This document shows positions 25,492-33,406 of a stretch of DNA of 64,000 nucleotides, in pieces. Below the pieces are notes generated by a model. It ran no database searches. It worked only from the letters and a program-made list of their open reading frames with translations, and was not told the DNA's origin. The translations under genes and the position numbers were made by a program. The DNA is from Gemmiger formicilis (GTDB taxonomy: Bacteria > Bacillota > Clostridia > Oscillospirales > Ruminococcaceae). The stretch's first letter is position 1; every line of letters starts with the position of its first letter. The stretch is taken from positions 244,810 to 308,809 of the forward strand of contig NZ_WQOH01000052.1 in assembly GCF_018784445.1 (NCBI RefSeq), written 5' to 3'.

Positions 25492-26253
25492 ATGCCTGTA
25501 TTGCGCACCAAAACCAACCGGATGTGGCTGCCGGACGCCCTGCGCGGGCTGGCGCTGCTGAATATGCTGGTCTACCACGGCATGTACGACTGGGTATATG
25601 TGTTCGGCCATGCCAGCCGCTGGTACGATATCTGGGCCCCGGGGTGCCATGTGTGGCAGCAATATATCTGTTGGAGCTTTATTGTGCTGTCGGGATTCAG
25701 CTTTCCGCTGGCCCGCAAGCCGGTCAAAAACGGCCTACTGGTGGCCGGGTGCGCGGCGGTGCTCACGGTTGTGACGGCGGTATTCATGCCGTCGGAAGCC
25801 ATCTGGTTCGGCGTGCTGCACCTAAACGCCGCCGCCGTGCTGCTGACCTGCCTGGTGTATCCGCTTTTGCAGCGCGTGCCAGCCGGGATGGGGCTGGCGA
25901 CGTCTGCGGCGCTGTTTGCGCTGACGAATCAGCTTCCCTATGGGTATTTAGGCTTTGAGAATTGGCACCTCTGCGCCCTGCCTGCGGGGCTGTACAAGGC
26001 AAACTGGTTCTGGCTGGGCCTGCCGGACTTGACGCGGTTCACCTCGGCGGATTATTTCCCGGTCATACCGTGGGTGTTTTTGTTCTGGTGCGGCGTGTTT
26101 TTGGCGCGGCTGTGGCACCCGAGCAGGGGAGAGGCCCCAGCTGCGGCAGCGCCGCTCTGTGCTGTTGGACGGAACACGCTGTTTGTGTATATGCTGCACC
26201 AGCCCGTGATTTATGGGGCGCTGTGGGTGTGGCATAGGATCAGGGGGATGTGA
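25492..26253 (+). CDS. DUF1624 / HGSNAT-like acyltransferase-type membrane protein
   Basis: A 253-residue polytopic membrane protein with about seven hydrophobic segments. LPDALRGLALLNMLVYHG near the N-terminus matches the heparan-alpha-glucosaminide N-acetyltransferase catalytic family, with the conserved His in the first segment. NTLFVYMLHQPVIYG is the usual C-terminal signature of this acyltransferase group. It likely transfers an acyl group to an extracytoplasmic acceptor; the acceptor is unknown. It has its own promoter and no co-oriented partner close by. Confidence 0.82.
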   Translation: MPVLRTKTNRMWLPDALRGLALLNMLVYHGMYDWVYVFGHASRWYDIWAPGCHVWQQYICWSFIVLSGFSFPLARKPVKNGLLVAGCAAVLTVVTAVFMPSEAIWFGVLHLNAAAVLLTCLVYPLLQRVPAGMGLATSAALFALTNQLPYGYLGFENWHLCALPAGLYKANWFWLGLPDLTRFTSADYFPVIPWVFLFWCGVFLARLWHPSRGEAPAAAAPLCAVGRNTLFVYMLHQPVIYGALWVWHRIRGM

Positions 26254-26261
26254 CGGCGAGG

Positions 26262-26291
26262 GTACGGGGCGACGAGGACGCCGCCCCCTAC
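26262..26291. repeat. Family-A-like palindrome
   Basis: GTACGGGGCGACGAGGACGC and CGCCCCCTAC. It resembles the element at 56602 (GGGGCGTCTGGGACGCC), a subtype with a GACGCC core. Confidence 0.6.
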
Positions 26292-26397
26292 AACTAAAGG
26301 CTAAAGTAGTTCTAAAGGCAAAGTGCGGCGGCCTGAGGGCAGACCACCCCACCATTTATGAACATTTTAAAAATTTTCATTTTAGCGAAAATTGTTG

Positions 26398-26427
26398 TTG
26401 ACATCAGGGGGGCTTTTATAGTATAAT
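26398..26427 (+). promoter_or_regulatory. Promoter of rpsU
   Basis: TTGACA and TATAAT with an 18-base spacer, 64 bases ahead of the ATG. Confidence 0.8.
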
Positions 26428-26491
26428 CTTGTTTACTGGTTAATAGTATTTGACCGGCAAACTCCTGTCTCAGGTCAAGGGAGGGAAGAAG

Positions 26492-26668
26492 ATGTCGGAG
26501 ATCCGTGTCAAAGAGGGCGAGTCCCTCGAGAGCGCTCTGCGCCGTTTTAAGCGCAGCACTGCTCGCAGCGGCGTGTTAGCTGAGGTCCGCAAGCGCGAGG
26601 CTTATGAGAAGCCTTCCGTTAAGCGCAAGAAGAAGTCCGAGGCTGCCCGCAAGCGCAAGTTTAAGTAA
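26492..26668 (+). CDS. rpsU: 30S ribosomal protein S21
   Basis: A 58-residue, strongly basic protein: [20 protein letters not shown] at the start and [15 protein letters not shown] at the end. S21 binds near the anti-Shine-Dalgarno end of 16S rRNA and aids initiation. AAGGGAGG lies just upstream of the ATG at 26492. It has its own promoter and terminator. Confidence 0.96.
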   Translation: MSEIRVKEGESLESALRRFKRSTARSGVLAEVRKREAYEKPSVKRKKKSEAARKRKFK

Positions 26669-26689
26669 GGTATCTTACAACGAACGACT

Positions 26690-26729
26690 GTGCAGGTTCG
26701 CGTTACGCGCGGGCCTGCACTTTTATTTT
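26690..26729 (+). terminator. Intrinsic terminator after rpsU
   Basis: GTGCAGG / CCTGCAC outer stem with a GC-rich interior and TTTTATTTTAT. Read-through could supply the next genes, since no separate promoter was seen for them. Confidence 0.75.
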
Positions 26730-26771
26730 ATCGGCGGCAGCGATGCGGCCATCTTTAAAAAGGTCACACCC

Positions 26772-27281
26772 ATGATTTTAACCCCTGAATATATTTTCAA
26801 AACCATCGAGTGCATCCACCCGGATTTTCTCGCGGCACATGGCATCAAGGCGCTGGTGCTGGACGTAGACAACACCCTGACCGGTGACAACAGCCAGGTG
26901 CTGGAGCCATCCGTCCAGGCCTGGCTGGATGAAATGCGCGCGGCGGGCATCAAACTGACCATTGTGTCCAACAACACCGCCAAGCGGGTGCGTCCCTTTG
27001 CGGAGCGCATCGGCCTGGACTGGGTGCCGCTGGCCTGCAAGCCGTTCACCGTCGGCCTGCGGGTAGCGCGGCGGCGGCTGGGCTGCCAAAAAAGCGAGAT
27101 GGCCATGGTCGGCGACCAGATTTTTGCCGACCGGATGGCCGCCGGGCTGTACGGCTGCCCCTGCTTGTACCTGATGCCCCGCACGAACCACGACAAAAAC
27201 AAATTTGTGCTGTTAAAGCGCAAGTTTGAACCGTACTGGATCGACAAATACTATCAGAAGGGCGGCAAGCTGTATGAGTGA
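26772..27281 (+). CDS. YqeG-family HAD-IIIA phosphatase
   Basis: A 169-residue HAD phosphatase. The nucleophile motif LVLDVDNTLTG holds Asp31 and Asp33; IVSNNTAKRV is motif II and MVGDQIFADRMAAG is motif III. It matches YqeG, a widespread Bacillota protein of unsettled substrate, often suggested to act on phosphatidylglycerol phosphate. ATG 26772 is used since the YqeG start motif LTPEYIF follows. The end overlaps the next gene by 8 bases. Confidence 0.9.
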   Translation: MILTPEYIFKTIECIHPDFLAAHGIKALVLDVDNTLTGDNSQVLEPSVQAWLDEMRAAGIKLTIVSNNTAKRVRPFAERIGLDWVPLACKPFTVGLRVARRRLGCQKSEMAMVGDQIFADRMAAGLYGCPCLYLMPRTNHDKNKFVLLKRKFEPYWIDKYYQKGGKLYE

Positions 27282-28137
27282 CACTCCGCGTTTCGGCACG
27301 GCCGGGCTGGCCGACAGCTACACGGTCAAAAAGTTTGACCCCGCCGCCATCGCCGCCTACACGGCAGGCTTTGGCCTGACGGCGTTTGAGTACCAGTGCG
27401 GCCGCGGCGTGCGGCTGGCCCACGACAAGGCCGCCGCCTTGGGCGCCGCCTGTGCAAAGCAAAATATCGCCCTCTCGGTCCACGCACCGTACTATATCAG
27501 TATGTCGAGCCTGGAGGAGGACAAGCGGCTGAACAGCATCGACTACCTGCTGCAAAGCTGCGCCCTCGTCAAGGCGCTGGGCGGGCGGCGTGTCATCTTC
27601 CACTCCGGCTCCTGCGGCAAGCAGAGCCGGGAGGCTGCGCTGGAAAAGGCGCTGGACACGATGGCCCGCGCTGTTAAAGCCTGCGACGAAGCCGGCTACG
27701 GCGACTGCATTCTCTGCCCCGAAACGATGGGCAAGATCAACCAGCTGGGCACGCTGGACGAGGTGCTGGCCCTGTGCGAGGTCGACAAGCGCATCACGCC
27801 CTGCATCGATTTCGGGCATCTGTACGCCCGCAGCTGCGGCGAGCAGTTTGCCGCCGCCACCGCGCCCGCCGATTACGCCGCCCTGCTGGACACGCTGGCG
27901 GCGCGTTTGGGCGACGACCGTGCCGTACACTTCCACGCGCATTTTTCCCGCATTGCCTACACCAAGGGTGGGGAAAAGTGCCACCTGACCTTTGCGGATA
28001 CCGAGTTTGGCCCACCCCACGCGCCGCTGCTGGCGCTGCTGAAGGAGCGTGGTTTAGCGCCCACCATAATCTGCGAGTCTGCCGGAACGCAGGCTGAGGA
28101 CGCCGCCACGCTGGCAAAAACCTATGCCGCCCTATAA
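27274..28137 (+). CDS. AP-endonuclease family 2 TIM-barrel protein (endonuclease IV-like)
   Basis: A 287-residue TIM-barrel protein. The metal-site strands of the endonuclease IV family appear in order: LSVHAPYYIS, VIFHSGSCGK, LCPETMG, PCIDFGHLYA and HFHAHFSRIAYT. That supports a trinuclear-zinc fold, either a DNA AP endonuclease or a related sugar isomerase; the HAPY and HSG motifs favour the nuclease side. It overlaps yqeG by 8 bases, so the two are co-translated. Confidence 0.8.
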   Translation: MSDTPRFGTAGLADSYTVKKFDPAAIAAYTAGFGLTAFEYQCGRGVRLAHDKAAALGAACAKQNIALSVHAPYYISMSSLEEDKRLNSIDYLLQSCALVKALGGRRVIFHSGSCGKQSREAALEKALDTMARAVKACDEAGYGDCILCPETMGKINQLGTLDEVLALCEVDKRITPCIDFGHLYARSCGEQFAAATAPADYAALLDTLAARLGDDRAVHFHAHFSRIAYTKGGEKCHLTFADTEFGPPHAPLLALLKERGLAPTIICESAGTQAEDAATLAKTYAAL

Positions 28138-28184
28138 AAAACACAAAATTTAGCAAATTTCACGCAAAAAAGTCCGAACAGGGC

Positions 28185-28213
28185 TTGAAAAAATGCCGAC
28201 TTTCCTGTAAAAT
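28185..28213 (+). promoter_or_regulatory. Promoter of efp
   Basis: TTGAAA and TAAAAT with a 17-base spacer, 41 bases before the ATG. Confidence 0.7.
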
Positions 28214-28254
28214 AAATACAGGTATGTATAATCTAATATTGGAGGAATTTCTAT

Positions 28255-28815
28255 ATGATTTCTGCAGGCGAATTCCGTAACGGTGTCACCTTCGAGCAGG
28301 ACGGCCAGGTCCTTCAGGTCGTTGAGTTCCAGCACGTCAAGCCGGGCAAGGGCGCTGCCTTCGTCCGTACCAAGACCAAGAACGTCATCACCGGCTCTGT
28401 TGTTGAGACCAGCTACAACCCGACCGCTAAGTTCCCGCAGGCTTTCATCGAGCGCCGTGAGGTCACCTACTCTTACGAGGACGGCGATCTGTACCATTTC
28501 ATGGATGTTGAGACCTACGACGATATCCCTGTTGGTGCTGCTGACGTGCCCGATAACTTCAAGTTCTGCAAGGAGAATGACACCTGCAAGCTGCTGAGCT
28601 ACAAGGGCAAGGTTTTCAGCGTTGAGATCCCCAACTTTGTTGAGCTGGAAGTCACCGCTACCGAGCCGGGTGTCAAGGGCAACACCGCCACCAACACCCT
28701 GAAGCCCGCCACCGTTGAGACCGGTGCCGAGATCCGCGTGCCCCTGTTCATCAACGAGGGCGACAAGATTCGCATCGATACCCGCACCGGCGAGTATATG
28801 GAGCGCGTGAACTAA
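28255..28815 (+). CDS. efp: Elongation factor P
   Basis: A 186-residue, three-domain translation factor that rescues ribosomes stalled on polyproline. The tip loop is [12 protein letters not shown] with Lys32 at the position modified in other bacteria; Pro30 and Gly31/Gly33 are conserved. GGAGG stands ahead of the ATG. No modification enzyme gene is adjacent. Confidence 0.96.
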   Translation: MISAGEFRNGVTFEQDGQVLQVVEFQHVKPGKGAAFVRTKTKNVITGSVVETSYNPTAKFPQAFIERREVTYSYEDGDLYHFMDVETYDDIPVGAADVPDNFKFCKENDTCKLLSYKGKVFSVEIPNFVELEVTATEPGVKGNTATNTLKPATVETGAEIRVPLFINEGDKIRIDTRTGEYMERVN

Positions 28816-28828
28816 TTTTGTTTCTCTT

Positions 28829-28866
28829 TGCCGGGCATGGCCGTACCGCCGCGCCCGGCATTTTTT
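28829..28866 (+). terminator. Intrinsic terminator after efp
   Basis: TGCCGGGC / GCCCGGCA stem followed by six T residues; the T-run is just ahead of the next gene's ribosome site. Confidence 0.8.
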
Positions 28867-28887
28867 AACATTAGGGAGGATTGAATT

Positions 28888-29328
28888 ATGGCTATGGATC
28901 TGAATGCAAAGGCCGCCTACATCCGCGGCCTGATGACCGGTATGGAATTTGACGCAGACTCCAAGAACGGCAAAGTCATTGCCGCCATGATGGACCTGCT
29001 GGAAGAGATGGCTGCTCAGGTCACCGAGCATGACGACGCCCTGGATCAAGTCTACGACGAACTGGAGACGCTGGATCAGGATGTTGACGATATCGTCAGC
29101 GACCTCTATGCCGATGACGACGACGAGGATGAGGAAGACGAAGACGACGACAGCACCATGTACGAGGTGACCTGCCCGAACTGCGGCCAGATCTCCACCC
29201 TGGATGAGGAAACCCTGATGGATCCCGAGGGTGACCTGGTCTGCCCCCACTGCGGCGCGACCTTCGACGTTGAGCTGGAAGGCACCGAGGAGGACTCCGC
29301 CGAGGAGACCGACAAGCAGGATCAGTAA
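28888..29328 (+). CDS. CD1247-like acidic zinc-ribbon protein
   Basis: A 146-residue protein in three parts: an alpha-helical, possibly coiled-coil N-terminus (LNAKAAYIRGLMTGMEFD to about residue 75), a run of Asp/Glu (77-89), and a zinc ribbon with C96-x2-C99 and C119-x2-C122. The N-terminal block recurs in many clostridia as the CD1247 N-terminal domain of unknown function. AGGGAGG precedes the ATG. It lies between the efp terminator and its own terminator. Confidence 0.85.
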   Translation: MAMDLNAKAAYIRGLMTGMEFDADSKNGKVIAAMMDLLEEMAAQVTEHDDALDQVYDELETLDQDVDDIVSDLYADDDDEDEEDEDDDSTMYEVTCPNCGQISTLDEETLMDPEGDLVCPHCGATFDVELEGTEEDSAEETDKQDQ

Positions 29329-29348
29329 TTTTACCCCCGCATAACAGC

Positions 29349-29391
29349 ACCCGCCCCGCAGCCAGTTTTGGCCGCGGGGCGGGTTTTATTT
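29349..29391 (+). terminator. Intrinsic terminator
   Basis: ACCCGCCCCGC / GCGGGGCGGGT stem and TTTTATTTTG. Confidence 0.85.
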
Positions 29392-29409
29392 TGGGTATGT
29401 TCTCGTTAT

Positions 29410-29496
29410 GTAGGGGCGGATGCTTGCATCCGCCCGCACAGTTTGCGACAGACGCATCGTCTCCTACGCCGCAGGGGTGCATTCCATATGCGCCCG
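29410..29496. repeat. Family-A double element
   Basis: GTAGGGGCGGATGCTTGCAT then CCGCCCG, a linker, and GCAGGGGTGCATTCCATATG then CGCCCG. Here both palindromes point the same way, unlike the head-to-head pairs elsewhere. Confidence 0.75.
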
Positions 29497-29515
29497 CATC
29501 CACCACCTGCTTGCC

Positions 29516-30733
29516 TCACGCCCCCAGCATATACACCGCACCGTACAGATTGAACAACACCGCCATCCCGCACAGGGCTTTGGCTCCCGCGCCGGGCCGC
29601 CAGGTGGGCCGCGCCATGAACCAGATAAGCAGCCAGGGAAACAGATCCACCATGTACCGTGCGCCGAACTGCCAGCCGCCCAACGTTCGGTGCATACAGG
29701 TCAGCGCTGTCAGCACCGCGCAGACCGCCGCAATGCATCGGCCGGCGGCGGGCAGGGGCAGGTCGTTCCGGCGCGGCTCTGTGCGACCTGGCAGGCTGAC
29801 CGCCGCACCGCGCAGCATCGCCAGCAGGAACAGCGGGTTTGCTATGAAAAACAAAAAGCCGTTGAACTTCTCAAATTGCAGCACGCCCTGGGCGTCCAGC
29901 GTGACCGGGCGCAGCAACTGCAGCAGGTTTGGCAGCAGGTAGTGCAGGCTGAATTGGCCGTAGTCGGCACGGGTAAACTCCGGCAGGTAGTTGTGGCCGA
30001 ACTCCGTCACACTGCCAAACCGCACGTAGTTGTAGGCCATCATGCCTACTGCGACCGCTGCGGCGGGCAGTAGGGCAGGGAGGATGGCGCACACGCTGCG
30101 CTGTTTATACGCTCGCCACACCAGCCAGCAGGCCAGCAGCAGCGCGTAGAAGGGTCGGCAACCCACGGCCAGCGCCATGCAGAGCGAAGCCAGCGCTGTT
30201 TGTCCCGGGCTGCGCCCCTGGACAAAGTACAGCCCCCACACGGCAAACAGCAGCCCGCACAGCTGGGCCAAGAACCATACGCCATCGCTGGTGGACATCC
30301 AAAAGAGGTTGGATCCCATGCTGACAAACACTGTAAAATAAGCGCAAGTATCCGGGGCCATGCCGCTGCGCATACAGCACAGGTAGCCCCCCGCCGCACA
30401 GAGCAGCGCCAGCTCCAGCATAATAAGCCCGCCCGGCAGCGCCTGCCAGCCGCCGAACGCCGCCACAAGGGGCAGCATCAGCACGGCGGGCACCGGCGGG
30501 AAGGACTGGTAGTACCGCCCCTCGTAGACAGCCAGTTCCAGCCAAGGGTAGCTTTCACCGTCGGCGATGTAATTGCGTCCGGCCAGCCAGTTTTCGGCCT
30601 GCAACGCGTAGCTGTTGTACGGCCCGGCTTGCAATAGCGTACCACCCGCCAGGCTATGGTACAGCACCAGCGCCAGCGTCAGGCAGGCCAGCACCTCCAG
30701 CAGGGCCGCGGCGTGTTGTCGTTTTTGCGGCAT
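29516..30733 (-). CDS. Polytopic membrane protein, GT-C glycosyltransferase-like
   Basis: A 405-residue protein with about ten to twelve hydrophobic segments. After the first segment comes a loop with YEGRYYQSFPPVPAVLMLPL, the arrangement seen in many GT-C (PMT/ArnT-like, DUF2029-like) lipid-sugar-dependent glycosyltransferases. There is no clear catalytic Asp-Glu pair that I can assign, so the enzyme class stays open. It is the leftmost gene of the leftward surface-glycan region but is separated from the rest by a small conserved gene. Confidence 0.65.
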   Translation of the reverse strand: MPQKRQHAAALLEVLACLTLALVLYHSLAGGTLLQAGPYNSYALQAENWLAGRNYIADGESYPWLELAVYEGRYYQSFPPVPAVLMLPLVAAFGGWQALPGGLIMLELALLCAAGGYLCCMRSGMAPDTCAYFTVFVSMGSNLFWMSTSDGVWFLAQLCGLLFAVWGLYFVQGRSPGQTALASLCMALAVGCRPFYALLLACWLVWRAYKQRSVCAILPALLPAAAVAVGMMAYNYVRFGSVTEFGHNYLPEFTRADYGQFSLHYLLPNLLQLLRPVTLDAQGVLQFEKFNGFLFFIANPLFLLAMLRGAAVSLPGRTEPRRNDLPLPAAGRCIAAVCAVLTALTCMHRTLGGWQFGARYMVDLFPWLLIWFMARPTWRPGAGAKALCGMAVLFNLYGAVYMLGA

Positions 30734-30738
30734 AGTTG

Positions 30739-30778
30739 CCCCCCTACAAGAAATGCCCCGGCGCAGTACACCGGGGCA
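30739..30778 (-). terminator. Possible leftward terminator
   Basis: TGCCCCGG / CCGGGGCA stem; reading leftward it is followed only by TTTCTT, so it is weak. Confidence 0.45.
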
Positions 30779-30791
30779 AAAGGTTTATTGC

Positions 30792-31079
30792 TTACTTTTT
30801 CTGCAATGCGCCCTGCAGCATGATATCGCCGAAGGAGAGCGCGTTGTACAGGCCCACCTTGTTGGCCTGGCGGGCAATGCGCTCGGGCAGGGGCTTCGTC
30901 TCGTCGGTGGAGAGCAGGACGATGTGCACCTTATCGGCCACGTCGACGCCGTTTTCCTTCTTGGTGGAGAGCACCTGCAGGTAAACGACGAACGGATCTT
31001 TCATGGAGCCGTAGTAGATATCGTTGCCGCAGCGCACCAGCGGGCGGCCCTTATAGGTCAGTTTCGGGGTATATGCCAT
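30792..31079 (-). CDS. Conserved small protein of unknown function
   Basis: A 95-residue soluble protein with no signal peptide or membrane segment. It begins MAYTPKLTYKGRPLVRCGND and has a central YYGSMKDPFVVYLQVLS and a C-terminal helix rich in Leu. I recognise it only as a protein type conserved among clostridia, without known function. A strong ribosome site (GAAAGAAGG) and a clean leftward promoter (31114-31142) support that it is expressed. Confidence 0.75.
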   Translation of the reverse strand: MAYTPKLTYKGRPLVRCGNDIYYGSMKDPFVVYLQVLSTKKENGVDVADKVHIVLLSTDETKPLPERIARQANKVGLYNALSFGDIMLQGALQKK

Positions 31080-31113
31080 ATCTGAAACCTTCTTTCTGTT
31101 TAGTCAATACTAT

Positions 31114-31142
31114 ATTATAGCATAGATTTTGCCGGAATACAA
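31114..31142 (-). promoter_or_regulatory. Promoter of the 95-residue protein gene
   Basis: Minus strand: TTGTAT, 17 bases, TATAAT. Confidence 0.72.
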
Positions 31143-31157
31143 ATTTTTATTGCAAAT

Positions 31158-31179
31158 GCCTTTCCCCCTGGGGGAAGCC
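31158..31179. repeat. Single family-B terminal hairpin (solo end)
   Basis: CCTTTCCCCCTGGGGGAAG with no second end nearby. It sits directly behind the DUF2304 stop and could act as the 3' hairpin of the glycan operon. Confidence 0.6.
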
Positions 31180-31180
31180 T

Positions 31181-31540
31181 TTACAGGTCCAGCTTGTCCC
31201 GCTCCACTTTTTCCTCGTTCAGCGCGACCTGCTCGGTCAGGATGCGCACCTTGCTGTCCAGCTGGCTCAATTTGATGGACATGAAAAACTGCTTAGCCAG
31301 CAGCAGGAAGATGATGACGACGTAGACGAAGTTGATGGGGCTCATGAAGCCCAGCAGGTTGGCGGCCCAGTAGGCAATGCCTGGGAAAATAGCCAGAATC
31401 AGCAGCGCCGCACTGAACAGCAGCCAGAAGATCGTATCCTCGATCTGGACTTTTGCCTGCCGCACGCGCCGCAGGATATACCCCGCCGTGATGAAGCTGC
31501 CCAGGATCAGGCAGATGCGAATGAGCGTTTGATCGAACAT
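31181..31540 (-). CDS. DUF2304 membrane protein
   Basis: A 119-residue protein with three hydrophobic segments (about 8-28, 36-56 and 68-88) and a C-terminal amphipathic, charged helix (KLSQLDSKVRILTEQVALNE). DUF2304 proteins usually sit beside dolichyl-phosphate-mannose-synthase-like GT2 enzymes, as here (the GT2 gene ends one base upstream of its start). A role as membrane anchor or partner of that enzyme is inferred. Confidence 0.85.
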   Translation of the reverse strand: MFDQTLIRICLILGSFITAGYILRRVRQAKVQIEDTIFWLLFSAALLILAIFPGIAYWAANLLGFMSPINFVYVVIIFLLLAKQFFMSIKLSQLDSKVRILTEQVALNEEKVERDKLDL

Positions 31541-31541
31541 T

Positions 31542-32261
31542 TCACAGGCTCCTTTCGGGGTAGGGGGTCTCGGTGTCCCGCTTGCGGAACCACTGGATCA
31601 GCAAAATCGAGATGGACATTTTGACCATATACTGCACACTGCGCCAGAAGGTCAGGTAGCTCTGGCCCGCCATGCGTTCGCCCATTTCCACCTGCACTTC
31701 CTTGACGGTCGCGCCGTTTTTGATCAGGTAGCTGATGGTGTCCGGTTCGGGGCCGTAGTTGAGGTTCTGGGCAAATTCCTCGACCATAGCGCGGTTGAAC
31801 ATCCGCATCCCGCTCGTCGGGTCGCAGATGGCGCGGCCCGTCGTCAGCCGTATGGACCAGCTGATGATGTAGCTGCCCAGCATCCGCAGCGTCTTGGGCT
31901 TTTTCACGGTCAAAAAGCGGCTGCCAATGACGATATCGCTGCCTGCTTCCAGTTCTTTCAGCATAGCTTCGATATATTCCGGCTTATGCTGGCCGTCGGC
32001 GTCCATCTGCATGGCGCAGTCGTAGTCATTTTCGGCGGCAAAGCGCAGCCCGGTCTGGAACGCGCCCGCCAACCCCAGGTTGACCGGCAGATCAATGAGG
32101 CGATAGCCGTGGGCGCGGCAGATGGCCGCCGTTTTGTCGCGGCTGCCATCGTTGACGACCACGTAATCATACTGGGGATAGTCGCGGGTCAGTTCCTCCA
32201 CGACCTGCACGATGTTGGCTTCCTCGTTATGGGCGGGGATGACGATGAGTAGTTTTGACAT
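31542..32261 (-). CDS. Family 2 glycosyltransferase, polyprenyl-phosphate sugar synthase-like
   Basis: A 239-residue GT2 enzyme. LIVIPAHNEEANI opens the nucleotide-binding half, DYVVVNDGSRDKTA follows, MQMDADGQHKPEY is the DxD region and IGSRFL is the usual post-DxD strand. The length and DUF2304 partner suggest a dolichyl/undecaprenyl-phosphate glycosyltransferase. ATG 32261 is taken because AAAAGGAG lies 6 bases upstream. It nearly abuts its neighbours on both sides. Confidence 0.9.
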   Translation of the reverse strand: MSKLLIVIPAHNEEANIVQVVEELTRDYPQYDYVVVNDGSRDKTAAICRAHGYRLIDLPVNLGLAGAFQTGLRFAAENDYDCAMQMDADGQHKPEYIEAMLKELEAGSDIVIGSRFLTVKKPKTLRMLGSYIISWSIRLTTGRAICDPTSGMRMFNRAMVEEFAQNLNYGPEPDTISYLIKNGATVKEVQVEMGERMAGQSYLTFWRSVQYMVKMSISILLIQWFRKRDTETPYPERSL

Positions 32262-32262
32262 C

Positions 32263-33393
32263 TTAGCTCCTTTTGGCTGCATTTACAATTTCCATCATTG
32301 TAGCAAACACAGCCTGCCATGTAAAGTGGCTGCAAAGGTTTTCGTGGGCTTTTTCGGCCCGGGCGGCCGCAGCAACAGGATCCGCCATCAGGGTATCCAG
32401 CCCGGCGCGGATGGTTTGGGTGGATGCGTCAGCCAGAAAGACTGCGTAATCGTCCCCGGGCAGCAGCTCCCCGGTGCCCGCCGTGCGGGTCGTCACGATG
32501 GGGCAGCGGCAGGCCGCAGCCTCCAAAAGGGTGGTAGGGAAGCCCTCGGCGTATTCCGTCGGCAGGCAGTAGGCGTCCGCCTGGGCCAGCAGCTGGACGA
32601 TTTGCTCATGCGGCAGCGCACCCAGCACGTGGATGGGGCCGCCCAGCGCGGCGAGAGACGGTTCCTCCGGGCCGGTGCCAGCCACGGCCAGCACACAACC
32701 GGGGATGGCCTGCACGGCGTTGGCAAGGCGCAGTGCGCCTTTTTCGGGGATGAGCCGCCCGACAAAGGCGATGAGCTTGCCGCCCGCGGGCACATTCAGT
32801 TTGGTGCGCCAGTCTACGGCGTTCTCGGCGCGGGCCAGTTTGTCCAGCTCATCCGGATCAACAGCGTTGGGCAGGCGGCCCGCCGCCGTGATGCCAAAGG
32901 TCTGCAGCCAGCGGCAGACGTCCCCCGAAACGCCGTAGAAGGGGAACCCACAGCGGCGGATACAGCCGCAGGCGGCGTGCTCATAGGCTTTGCCCAGCGC
33001 CCCGGCCAGCCCGCCGTGCATCATATAGCCGGTAGAGTGGTCGATGACCAGCGCCGGGATGCCCCGCCGCTTGCACTGGCGGGCTGCCCAGACGCTTTGG
33101 GGGTACATCCGGGTCTGGATGACCGCAAAGTCGATGTCCTGCGCCCACAGGTCACCAGCGTCAACGAAGGGATGCAACACCGGGAACCGCCCGCCCATGA
33201 CAGGGTACGACGGCAGGCGAAAAATTTCGATACCGTCGGGGTCGGTCTCCCGCGCGGGCAGACCCGGCAGCGACGCCGTGACCACGAGCGCCCGGTGCCC
33301 CGCCGCGACGCACCGCCGCGCCAAGTTCCAGGTATACCGCTCGACCCCGCCGGGAGTGGGGAGGTATTGGGTGGAGAAGAAGCAAATAACCAT
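32263..33393 (-). CDS. Family 4 (GT-B) glycosyltransferase
   Basis: A 376-residue GT-B enzyme. The N-terminal half has TPGGVERYTWNLARR (acceptor side), the C-terminal half IAFVGRLIPEKGALRL and the EGFPTTLLEAAACRCP nucleotide-sugar signature. ATG 33393 is preferred (AAAAGG 8 bases upstream), giving a start right at the first strand VICFFSTQYLP; a TTG at 33417 would add eight residues. It lies in the leftward glycan operon, one base before the GT2 gene. Confidence 0.9.
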   Translation of the reverse strand: MVICFFSTQYLPTPGGVERYTWNLARRCVAAGHRALVVTASLPGLPARETDPDGIEIFRLPSYPVMGGRFPVLHPFVDAGDLWAQDIDFAVIQTRMYPQSVWAARQCKRRGIPALVIDHSTGYMMHGGLAGALGKAYEHAACGCIRRCGFPFYGVSGDVCRWLQTFGITAAGRLPNAVDPDELDKLARAENAVDWRTKLNVPAGGKLIAFVGRLIPEKGALRLANAVQAIPGCVLAVAGTGPEEPSLAALGGPIHVLGALPHEQIVQLLAQADAYCLPTEYAEGFPTTLLEAAACRCPIVTTRTAGTGELLPGDDYAVFLADASTQTIRAGLDTLMADPVAAAARAEKAHENLCSHFTWQAVFATMMEIVNAAKRS

Positions 33394-33406
33394 AGTGTAA
33401 GCCTTT

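Noticed and set aside
29106..29315. Serine-rich small leftward protein opposite the CD1247-like gene
   Set aside because: It is the reverse reading of the GAC/GAG run in the acidic stretch; no ribosome site.
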